Assembly (NCBI RefSeq): GCF_004359215.1
Contig: NC_090610.1
Span: 5,405,302 to 5,420,791 of the forward strand
DNA: 15,490 nucleotides
Source: Bremia lactucae
Taxonomy: Eukaryota; Oomycota; Peronosporomycetes; Peronosporales; Peronosporaceae
Direction of reading: 5' to 3'
Numbering within the stretch: position 1 is the first letter of the stretch; the number at the start of each line of letters is the position of its first letter. A model generated the notes under the pieces. It saw nothing but the letters and a program-made list of their open reading frames with translations. It ran no database searches and was not told the origin of the DNA. Below, one piece after another: positions 1 to 7,973 of the stretch. The translations under genes and the position numbers were made by a program.

Positions 1-331
1 ATTAAATATAAATCAGTCTGAAAACTACTTCCTACTTGGTAAGTGCGCACGAGGAGCCGGATTACCGCTCCCGTGACGACACTTAACCAGAGTACTTAGT
101 GTGTTAGGTGAGGTCGCTAACGCGCCCACCACAACTACCTCACTGCACGCAAGAGAAGCAGGTTAAACCGCTTCCTCGCTGTGCTAGTGTGTGTCTAAGT
201 AGAGCGTGGCCGCATTACGACGTGCCCGCCAACAGGCATTGCGTGCTACTGCTGGTATAAGTCGACGATGTAATAGGCCGATCCTTCCGCTTAGTGCTTC
301 TAAGCGGTGGCCGTGGGGCACTAAACTCTTG

Positions 332-373
332 GGCGTCGTAGGCGTAGTGGCCCAATTTTCTATAACGATCACA
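332..373 (-). other. Decayed CCHC zinc knuckle of gag
   Basis: Read on the minus strand these 42 bases give CDRYRKLGHYAYDA. The retroviral zinc knuckle pattern is C-x2-C-x4-H-x4-C. Here the first Cys and the His are in place, while the second Cys is Tyr (TGT to TAT is a single transition) and the last Cys is Ala. Spacing is exact, so the identity is clear, but the motif could not bind zinc normally. Confidence 0.75.
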
Positions 374-694
374 AATCGTTTGTAACTTGAAGGGCGAGGT
401 ATTTTGCTGTCTCCATACGAGATATCCATAAGTTCTGGACCTCCGTTTCCTTGTCGTCTCGGTGGACGATAAGCACCCTAGTGGGCGAAAGGCTATCTCA
501 GGATGAAGTCCTTTTGCTCCGCTACAGAGACCGCTTATTCAAGCGTCTCTATTCGAGCCGGAACCGTTAGGACCATCTACAGGACCCTTGATGAACACAG
601 TAACCTGTGTGTGTTCGTAATCGGATGACTCACGTAAAACTGACCAGAAATCGTGTATGTTGGGCATCAGCGTGAAAGTCGCTTGCCCTGCTTC

Positions 695-726
695 AAATCC
701 AGGAGCTCGGCTCGAGCCCTGGATTT
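695..726. repeat. Near-perfect 14-bp stem-loop inside the gag remnant
   Basis: Outer arms AAATCCAGG (695-703) and CCTGGATTT (718-726) are perfect inverted copies. Inside them GCTCG (705-709) pairs with CGAGC (713-717) around the 3-base loop GCT. Only A704 is unpaired, giving a 14-bp stem. The right arm is normal gag coding sequence (LLDLK). The left arm sits where relatives have AEFRAR codons and does not encode them. Confidence 0.7.
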
Positions 727-1417
727 ACACGTGGCGGCTCAAATGTTTGCCTGAGCCGGGTCTTAAAGACCTCATACGACGTAAAAACTAATGAGTCAAA
801 AAGTTTGAGCCCCAAGGGTCAAGACTTAGCATGTCCGGCTAAGTTGGACATGCCAAATTTCACTTTCGTCGCATCATCACTGATATGGCGAGCTTCGATA
901 GCGTCGTCTAATTCGACGAACAATCAAAGGAGTCGCCTTCGACTGCTTTAAATTTAGCGATTTCTAACTTTAAGCTCTTAGGTCGATGTGGAAGCGTCAT
1001 CCCACTAGCAGCATGTAAATGCTGCTGTCTCAACAATTGTAATTGTTGAGCATGCTGTTCTCTCAACACCTCCGTGTGTTGATAGCCTTGTTGGTGAAGC
1101 AAGGCTACTTTGTCTTGGGCCCCGTCGAATTCGTGTTGTATGAACTCGGCCATGGCCGCATGTGAATCATCTGTGTTCAAAGTGAACAGCATGGCGCCAT
1201 CGTCTGGCCCACCTACGACCGAACTCATCCGTTCAATCGCTTTCCATTCAAGGTCACTTAAAATGAGTAAACATTTCACGTGTTGCGTGATAGCCTTCTT
1301 GAGAGGCTTGAAAGCTCCCTCCTTCATCATCATCCAACAAGTCCATGTTGGATTAAACGTGCGTGAGCCCTTGAACGGACTACGTGTGCTACAAGATGTA
1401 GCCGGGTACATTTCACT

Positions 1418-1464
1418 AGTACTGATAACAGTACTATTCAACCTTCACTGATTACAGTGAAGGT
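1418..1464. repeat. Two adjacent perfect stem-loops just upstream of the gag ATG
   Basis: The first hairpin is AGTACTG-ATAA-CAGTACT (1418-1435). The second is ACCTTCACTG-ATTA-CAGTGAAGGT (1441-1464) with 10-bp arms. Both have a four-base loop and share the core ACTGATWACAGT. On the minus strand they lie within about 55 bases 5' of the gag start codon, in what would be the 5' leader of the element RNA. Confidence 0.7.
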
Positions 1465-1937
1465 GAGGTGCCTCGAAACTTCACGAACACAAAGGTACAG
1501 AGGATGGTTGTTATGAAGCAAAGGGGACTTAGCTTATCGATTTCTAGACTAAGACTTAGAATATAACTGCATTTATATATTAAGTTCCTACGTAATGATC
1601 TTCTATCTACTGCTGACTTTATTATACTAATAACAACTATGTATAGTTGCGCACCGCACAATCGTGTCTTTTAACGATTGACGGAATTAATTTAAACTTA
1701 AATAAACCAATCAACAAAAGTAATGTCTTATTGCGTCAATATTACCGAATTTGGTAATATTGGAACTATTTAAGTCAAAATAGATAAAGATAATACTTTG
1801 GTACTTCTTGATTTAGTTCCTCTCATAGGAAATAATAGTTCTTATTCCTCTTACAAGAAATAATATCATGTAGCGGTACACCCCCATAAGCATTTCTATC
1901 AATGTATTTCTTATCATAAAGTTTTGACAAAAAAAAT
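1465..1937. other. AT-rich spacer, possible remnant of the retroelement leader/LTR
   Basis: No convincing gene is present. The short open frames here are AT-rich and have no recognisable motif. The position, upstream of gag on the minus strand, is where a primer-binding site and 5' LTR would be. I could not find intact TG...CA LTR ends or the TGTAACGGGG terminus of the right-hand LTR. Two inverted repeats stand out: CAATCGT/ACGATTG around 1660-1681 and a longer one at 1737-1762. The downstream end lies next to the J-protein stop codon and should include its 3' end signals. Confidence 0.4.
1737..1762. repeat. 10-bp perfect inverted repeat
   Basis: CAATATTACC (1737-1746) and GGTAATATTG (1753-1762) flank a 6-base loop. 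The right-hand LTR also opens with a hairpin (TGTAACG...CGTTACA), so this one could mark the 5' edge of the decayed left-hand LTR. That is inference only. Confidence 0.5.
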
Positions 1938-2960
1938 CTACTCAAAACGCTCAAGACTTGACACATTTTGAGATATTTCACCGCCAGATAAACGTAATAA
2001 CCATGAACGAACCTCCTTCTCAAGCGCTTCTCGACCATCGTAACTCTTTTGCCGAGAAGGCAAGAGTGAAATTTTTTGGCCTCTATAACTTAAGCTCACA
2101 ACAAAGGCTGCATTCCGTATCAAAAATTACTTCTCAAAATACTAAAATTGAAATCAAAATGTGGCAACGTACGCGTTGCGGTGCTCTTAAACTGCTTTTG
2201 CCATGCCGATTGCATTTCCTTTGATTGAGCATGTAGATTCATCCAGCAAAATGTCAGCGGGTCGTGCTGAAATTCTTTCGTGAACTTTTCAATCACTTTA
2301 AACTGGTCTAAAAATTGCAGGATTAGAAACATTAAAATGGTTCGACATCCATGTCATGTCATTGCTATTGTCAAATTCCCTACCTTCTACACTGCAACCA
2401 TGTGTTTCATCGGGAAAGAAAATGAGTGTTCGTCTTCCTTTGGCCGTCAGATATAGAGACTTAAACTCAAAACTCGAAGGCGCAAATGTTGTAGCTACTG
2501 TGTTGAATTGACTTGGCGTGGATGATACCTTTTCGATTGGATGAAGTCCAAATACTCCCAAAAGTGCCGCCAAAGCAAGGATGATTAACAATGGCGTCGT
2601 CAGGTCCAACGATACAGTCTTTTGGTACTGTGTCTGGTAGTCGTACCCTCGAGCGTATTTCTGTTGGTAACCCTTACGATGTTGTTGCTGTCGCCACTGC
2701 TGTGGCTTCGTTGATGCTATTGGATTAATAAGCTTTTCGTAAGCAGCCCCAATGCGCATGAATTGCTGCTTTGCCATCGGATCGGATCGATTTTTGTCGG
2801 GATGCCACTTCAGCGCCAATAACCGATACGCGCGCTTAATTTCGGCATCCGAAGCAGAGCGTGTAATACCAAGCACTTTGTATGGATCTTCATGAAAGCC
2901 ATGGATCCTAGAGATTAGTAGCAGTAGCAGTACTATCGGCGCGACCACCCTACTCGGCAT
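1938..2960 (-). CDS. ER-type J-domain (DnaJ/Hsp40) protein with thioredoxin-like C-terminus, 3 exons
   Basis: A membrane or lumenal co-chaperone that would stimulate an Hsp70 (BiP if lumenal). Exons on the minus strand are 2960-2384, 2307-2173 and 2107-1938, about 293 residues. The introns are 76 bp (GTAGGG...TTTTAG, with CTAAT upstream of the acceptor) and 65 bp (GTACGT...TGCAG). Both keep frame in phase 1 and remove in-frame stops. The ATG at 2960 is chosen because the upstream extension has no ATG and because it places a signal peptide (hydrophobic residues 9-16) at the N-terminus. The J domain is about residues 24-77, with the essential HPD at 53-55. A Gln/Tyr-rich linker follows, then one membrane segment (about 121-139). 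The last 130 residues (LIFFPDETHGCSVEDQFKVI..., ending before SLERFE) resemble a thioredoxin fold without a CxxC pair, so redox activity is unlikely. J plus thioredoxin-like architecture recalls DNAJC16, but the domain order differs. J domain certain; tail fold and splice sites likely. Confidence 0.85.
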
Positions 2961-3099
2961 GAGCACGTAGAAATAGCGCAACTTTTCAGTTGTCAAGCGT
3001 TTTTTTTCTTACGTATCCTCAAAAATTGCTCCTTAAATGTATTTTTTTTATTTGTAAAAATAGTCGAGACATGCTTACTAAAAAAAACAATCGCTCGTT
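2961..3099. promoter_or_regulatory. Short shared (bidirectional) promoter region
   Basis: Only 139 bp separate the start codons of the divergently transcribed J-protein gene and the CEP70-like gene, so both core promoters and 5' leaders must fit here. The stretch is AT-rich with several poly-T/poly-A runs (3000-3007, 3045-3051, 3080-3087). I see no clear copy of the oomycete initiator consensus. Confidence 0.5.
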
Positions 3100-6000
3100 A
3101 TGGATGAAGAGAGCTTGTCAAGTGTCGACCAATTTTTGCGCGACAATGGCTTTCGTATCTCAAATTCAATGTCACGTCCCGCATCGTTAAGCGGAGACGA
3201 GCAATTGGTTAATGAGCTGCTACTGATTGACGCGGATATTCGTAGAACGCCCGATCCACCGCGGTTTGTATTGCTCGAAGACGAGGATCTGCTCTTGGCT
3301 AGAGGTTGTACACGACGTAGTGGAGACACCACTAATGAACGTGGGGAGGAGATGGAAGCTACGGGGTCTCATTATCACCAGAATGACTCCTTGGACCGGT
3401 CGATGCTTTATGGGGGGTCGGAATCCTCGCGAGTTAGTGACACTTCTCCTATTAGTGATATCCGACCACTTTCTGCGGCGTCGTCGTCTTCAATGATAAA
3501 TCTGCAATTTAGTGACAATTCAAGGACGTCATTATTTAAATCACGATATCAAATGACGTCACCGGAGCAAATAAAACCTGCGGATTTGGTATCTGCAGCC
3601 TCATCGACGTCACTTCCACCGTCGTTGGTGCATTCAGGATCGTATCGTTTATCCAGTAGTTGCTTAGACGATGAGTTGAGTATTGCTTTGGGTGTACAAA
3701 CGTCATGTATTGGCAGTGATAAGGTGTCTATGTCGACCCCCGAGACGCATGAGCCGAACCTAGTGGAAGAAATAAAAGTAGACCATCATTCTTGGTCACT
3801 AAGTTCGCCACTAACTTTGTTACATGACAAATTGTCGCGTAATCATGATGACGTATCCGTTGATCTGAAATCATGTGACATGTCCACGGACTTGTCACAA
3901 TCAAAGAAAGCAAAAAACGAGAATGATGGTCAGGACCACATTCTGTCTACAAGTTGCACACATTTCGACGCAATTGAAAGAAATCACAATATATGGAACG
4001 GTCTATCCGATTTACTACGGCAAAATGGGCTTCCAATTGTGCAATTTTGCTGTCTAGAATCGGGTGAGATGATTCCAGATAAAGAGTCTTTGTACCAATT
4101 GATTCACGACGTGGTGGTACAATTAAATGAAAAGAATGAGGTGCGTTTCAATTAGAAAAGAACACAATACATTGTATTGTAAATCATTCATATACGGAAA
4201 CAGACAATTCAAGAGATGATACTAACGTCCAAACGCACTTTAAAAGTCCAAAGTCGCCTCGAAATCGAGTTGCAAAGTCTGGCAAAACAAAAAGAAGACA
4301 AGCTTCGAGCTTTGCAAATAGCCAAAACCGACATCCAACGACTCAAGGTACGCTTCTGTATTGCAATGCCAATACTTTTCTTTTTTGAAACCCAATTCTT
4401 TTGTTTCAATCCATTCTATCAAGGCGTTGCAAAAGAAAGAACGAGAGAGTGCCGAGGTATCCTCGAAACAGCTCAAAACCTCGTGTCTTCGTTTGCAACA
4501 CCAATTGAAAGTAAGTGAACATCGTGTTCAAGCGAAAGAAGTATTGCTACAACGGATGCAAGAGAAATTACAACCACATTTCCACCAAAACCAGCTCCAT
4601 ACAACGCGTGATCGACGTATGTTTCAAACGCACTTCGACCGTGAACCACGTCGTTCAAAGACGCAAGATATGCAAACGCTTGAATTGATTCGCATGTATG
4701 AAACTCAGCAGGACCAATTCGACGTTGAAATGGATCACTTGAGAGCTCAACTTGATGCTTTAACGAACGAACTTCGAGATTTAAACAATACCATTGCTCG
4801 ACAACCACTTGCAGCGCGTCCAAACGAATCACCAATGTGGGAGCAAGACGCTAATCACAATTCTAGTTATGCAGTCCATTCGTTTGATGACATGTTGGTA
4901 GAGCAACTCGAAGCTGCTCGTCAAGAGCAAGAAATTATTGCGACCCAATTACGAGATCGGGAAGCTCAGCGGATTCAAAAAATGGTCACAATGGAACAAA
5001 ATTTGGTTACTGCTCGTGAACGGATTCAAGAATTAGAGCATGAAAAACACACGGGATTCAAAACGCCACATCTCGTTTCAAATGTCATCGAAACGATTGC
5101 ATACCTTTAGTTGAAAGTCAAACGAAAGCGAATCCAAGTCAAACACAACAGTATGGGGCCTTCACTCAATGGGATACACTCTCACGAGAAACAATGTTAC
5201 AAGTTGTCAAGTACGTGTGTGAACTCCTTCACGTGACGGACATTACGCTCGTTCCATCAAGTCTTGAAAAACTCTGTCGGGTTGTGGCGGCTGTCCCACG
5301 AATGGAGACATTTATTCGCGCTGTGTGTACTTGTGTTGGCTACGAGTCCAAGGAAGATAGACGCGGTCAAAACGTGACGCGTTTCAAGTTAAAGGATGTT
5401 TTATTGACGCTAGAACAATGGCAACGTGCACATGAAAAACGACAGGAGTTGACGAGGTTTAAGACGTTGATTCTAGCAAAGCTTTGCCAACGCACGAGAA
5501 AGTGTACTGTGCTGGATACGCACGACAATTGCAATCACGATTTGAATGCTTTTTCATTGACGCTTTCTTGTGCGATTCAATGCGTCTCGGAGTTAGTGGA
5601 GTTTGAAAAGAGGGTCTTGTGTGACAATACCATTTCGACTCGAATTCTGGCGGAGATAAAGGTTTGTCAGTAATGATGAGTTAAGAAACTCGTTTGCATG
5701 ACTTGTTTGAATTGACTTGATAGTATGATCTTATGTGTAGTGTCAACCTGAGGTCTGGATTCATCCGATACTCAAGCACTTTGCACACTTGTTTCAAGTT
5801 TCAACGATCCATGAAGTGCTTCCAAAGATGAATGTAATACCCCATGCATTACTTGTTTTCAATCAAATGGTGACGAATTCACAAGTGTGTGTGAATAGGA
5901 AATTTACGTACAAGTGAATGAAACCAAAACATTTGTACGAACGATTTGTAATCTTCTTCATTTGAGTATGTAAGCTATTTCCTATCACTTTGTTGTTGCG

Positions 6001-6369
6001 CTAGCAAATGGATAAATACTGATGTTTTAATGCTTGACTGCAGAAGAAAACGCGTCATTCGTCGAGTGTTTACATGATCTGAAAGAGCGACTGAAAGGAA
6101 ATGATTGTAACGAGATGGAAACGAGAGATTTGGACAATGGCAAGGGGCTGAATTTTGTCGTTGAAAAGAGGAAGGGTACGACAAGCAATACGGATACATT
6201 GGATATTGTTGGCGTTCGACAAGTTCGGCAAATGAGTCTTCTTGTCCGAGAACTCAAGCACGAGTTGGGGGCTGCTACGATAGACGAGATTTTACCGAGA
6301 ATACAGCACTTGATGGAACTTTGTTGTCGGTCGATTCATTCTAACGATCTTGAAGATGCTAACAGATGA
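3100..6369 (+). CDS. CEP70: CEP70-like centrosomal/basal-body coiled-coil protein, about 7 exons
   Basis: CEP70 binds gamma-tubulin and acts at centrosomes and in cilium assembly in animals. Supported exons: 3100-4140, 4204-4347, 4424-about 5074, about 5152-5661, 5741-5833, 5899-5965 and 6044-6369, roughly 940 residues. Most introns are 63-79 bp with donors GTGCGT, GTACGC, GTTTGT, GTAATA and GTATGT. The third junction is uncertain (see findings). The first exon is a long Ser/Asp-rich, probably disordered region ending in LSDLLRQNGLPIVQF and IPDKESLYQLIHDVV, matching the CEP70 N-terminal block. Exons 2-3 are coiled coil (VQSRLEIELQSLAKQ, LELIRMYETQQDQFDVEM). The C-terminal exons match the TPR-like region: WIHPILKHFAHLFQV and LPKMN joined exactly to EIYVQVNE across an intron, which parallels human [20 protein letters not shown] as I remember it. 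No break was found apart from the one ambiguous junction. The N-terminal extension of about 300 residues is longer than in animals. Confidence 0.8.
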
Positions 6370-6629
6370 TGAAGCTCTTTTGGGTATTGATTGGTATGAT
6401 AAAAAGACTCTTAAGGGGGTACGAGACGAACTGGAAGTGGAGATGGAATGATTGGAACAAGTCTGGTTCGATGGAGCAAGTATGAATGGCCAAAAAGATA
6501 TTGGTGGCAGTAAAATTTCATTACTGAAAAAAGGTTTAAGAAAGAATAAAATTTTAGAATCTGAAGCTTCTTTTCGTATCTAGCCAGAATCCATGCGGTT
6601 GTCCATCCAGAAGAGGAAAACGCCCTTGG

Positions 6630-6771
6630 ATAATAACGTGTATCCTTCTATCTATAAGTTATCCGATATTATTCGTTATCGAAGTAAAGAAAGAAGTATG
6701 TTGAACAAAAGTGGATGTCAACTACTATAAGTAAGCGAAGGTTATACGGTTAAAAAAGGATACGTTATTAT
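6630..6771. repeat. Imperfect inverted repeat, possible small MITE-like element
   Basis: The left arm ATAATAACGTGTATCCTT (6630-6647) and the right arm AAGGATACGTTATTAT (6756-6771) are inverted copies apart from two extra bases (GT) in the left arm. They enclose about 108 bp. No target-site duplication is obvious, so a mobile origin is only a suggestion. Confidence 0.4.
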
Positions 6772-6868
6772 AGGGAGGACTGCCTTGATCGGCTTCGCAC
6801 TGTATCTAATTTGACAATTATACACAAATCTGCGCATTAACAAGCTCCTTTTCTACAAAGTGTCCCTT

Positions 6869-6878
6869 TCATTCACCA
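6869..6878 (+). promoter_or_regulatory. Oomycete initiator-like element
   Basis: TCATTCACCA fits the oomycete initiator core (TCATTYYNCA). It lies 156 bp before the effector-candidate ATG, somewhat farther than is usual, so it is a candidate transcription start rather than a proven one. Confidence 0.3.
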
Positions 6879-7024
6879 CAAAGACCCTTTACTTGCCCAT
6901 TGCTACGTATCGACAAACTGTATAACACAAACCGATGACATCTAGCCACTAAAACGGTTGGACAACGAATGTACCTAGTGCCGCATTATTAGAAACCACA
7001 CCCACTGCTCGCATCTTATCACCG

Positions 7025-7720
7025 ATGAAAAGTCTTCACATCGCGATATATGCTGTCGTAGCTGCTACTTTCGAGAATGCATTGGAGGTAACAAACGCCA
7101 CAACCTCCGTTCTTAATCCCATAGCTCGCGTAATTGGTGACGCTCAAAACAACTTTATCGTCCAACGGCACTTGAGAACGGAATACAATGACCAAGATGA
7201 ATTGCGGAGTACTACTTCCTTTTTCTCGAATTTCAAAAGAATCTCGAATGTTGATAATTGGCTGTCAAAGCTAAAGCGAAAGCAGGTTGGTAGAAACACG
7301 AACGATGGAGGTTTAATAATGACCGACCTCCATGAGTTAAAGGACATTCTTCAACTTGTAGACACGAAACAAATCGATCACCAATTGATCAAGAACCTCG
7401 TCGAGATGTTATTATTAAAAGACGAAAAAGAATTAATGTTGCGTCTTCAATTGGCAGTAGAATACAACACAATGGATACAAAACTCGCCAAGAAACTCCA
7501 GAGTGTGGTGTTTAATATGTGGTACCACGAGGCGGAGACGTTTCCACTTTATAAAGTCTTCGAATTAACCGGTGTCGACTTTACCGCAATGAAAGAATGC
7601 CATTGCATTGATCCTCTCGAAAAACGTATGATGCAAGCTTTTCTTGCGCATGTGAAAAGAAAAAGACGTGAAAAAGTCAGTGACAAGGTAAGAAAATGGT
7701 ACAACAGCCATAACGGCTAA
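7025..7720 (+). CDS. Secreted RXLR effector candidate, WY-like core
   Basis: A 231-residue single-exon protein of the class that oomycetes secrete during host infection. The N-terminus is a signal peptide: short basic start, hydrophobic residues 4-16, likely cleavage near 19-20. RHLR is at residues 48-51, within the usual distance of the signal peptide, followed by acidic residues and DELR at 58-61 in place of the canonical dEER. The remaining 170 residues are predicted helical. The segment around W166 (W-x7-P-L-Y-K-V-F-E-L) followed by MMQAFLAHVKRK near 202-213 resembles a single WY module, though the second aromatic position is not clear. A basic run, KRKRREK (211-217), could direct nuclear entry. 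AATAAA at 7779-7784 is a possible polyadenylation signal. No host target can be inferred. It sits between two conserved genes rather than in a repeat-rich effector cluster. Confidence 0.85.
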   Translation: MKSLHIAIYAVVAATFENALEVTNATTSVLNPIARVIGDAQNNFIVQRHLRTEYNDQDELRSTTSFFSNFKRISNVDNWLSKLKRKQVGRNTNDGGLIMTDLHELKDILQLVDTKQIDHQLIKNLVEMLLLKDEKELMLRLQLAVEYNTMDTKLAKKLQSVVFNMWYHEAETFPLYKVFELTGVDFTAMKECHCIDPLEKRMMQAFLAHVKRKRREKVSDKVRKWYNSHNG

Positions 7721-7943
7721 AGCTTTGAAGCTTTCGTAATTCTTCCATGTAGTCCCGAAATATCGGAATCGTCCATTGAATAAAATTCTTTTCATTAATT
7801 AAAGCGAATTGTTACGGTTCCTTCAAATTTTGTCACTATAATTTCCCAAGAACTTTTTGAATCCCGTTAATCGCCGTTTTTTTTTATGAGCTACTGCTTT
7901 TGACTACGTCCCAAAGCGAGTTGAAATGCTCATCAATTCCTCT

Positions 7944-7952
7944 TCATTTCCA
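7944..7952 (+). promoter_or_regulatory. Possible initiator element of the dehydrogenase gene
   Basis: TCATTTCCA resembles the oomycete initiator (TCATTYYNC...) and lies in a pyrimidine-rich tract. It is downstream of a possible upstream ATG (7926) and 30 bp before the ATG at 7974. If it is the transcription start, only the second ATG can be used. Confidence 0.3.
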
Positions 7953-7973
7953 TCTTACTTGGTTGAGAGAGGC

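Larger units (their letters stand above)
190..1411 (-). pseudogene. Degenerate Ty3/gypsy-type retrotransposon gag (oomycete type)
   Basis: This is the remains of a gag (capsid/nucleocapsid) gene read on the minus strand. The longest open piece (908-1411) begins at the ATG at 1409-1411. It shows the leader block SPFKGSRTFNP, a long glutamine-rich stretch (HAQQLQLLRQQH) and the start of the capsid domain (RPKSLKLEIAKFKAVEGDS). The reading then breaks. In a second frame it continues as VELDDAIEARHISDD and MSNLAGHAKS, where a stop replaces the tryptophan expected from relatives. Further pieces follow in shifted frames: VFKTRLRQTFEPPR, LKQGKR-like text, and a decayed CCHC zinc knuckle at 332-373. 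Several frameshifts and stops make it non-functional. No protease, reverse transcriptase or integrase is present, but the window starts inside the element, so they may lie to the left. The block order and wording are recalled from oomycete gypsy gag proteins and are not confirmed by a search. Confidence 0.85.
6370..7024. other. 655-bp intergenic region between the CEP70-like gene and the RXLR gene
   Basis: No gene is supported here: all frames are broken by stops and no motif is recognisable. It should hold the 3' end of the CEP70-like gene and the promoter of the effector candidate. The only structure I see is the inverted repeat at 6630-6771 and an initiator-like sequence at 6869. Confidence 0.5.

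Noticed and set aside
1110..1451. A 113-residue plus-strand open frame
   Set aside because: It is antisense to the gag remnant, which has clear family motifs on the minus strand.
1465..1937. A partner LTR for the element at the right end of the window
   Set aside because: The TGTAACGGGG ends and internal LTR words are absent here, so the left gag and the right LTR cannot be shown to belong to one element.
2961..2996. N-terminal extension of the J-domain protein
   Set aside because: The extension begins at TTG, not ATG, and would bury the signal peptide. The ATG at 2960 fits better.
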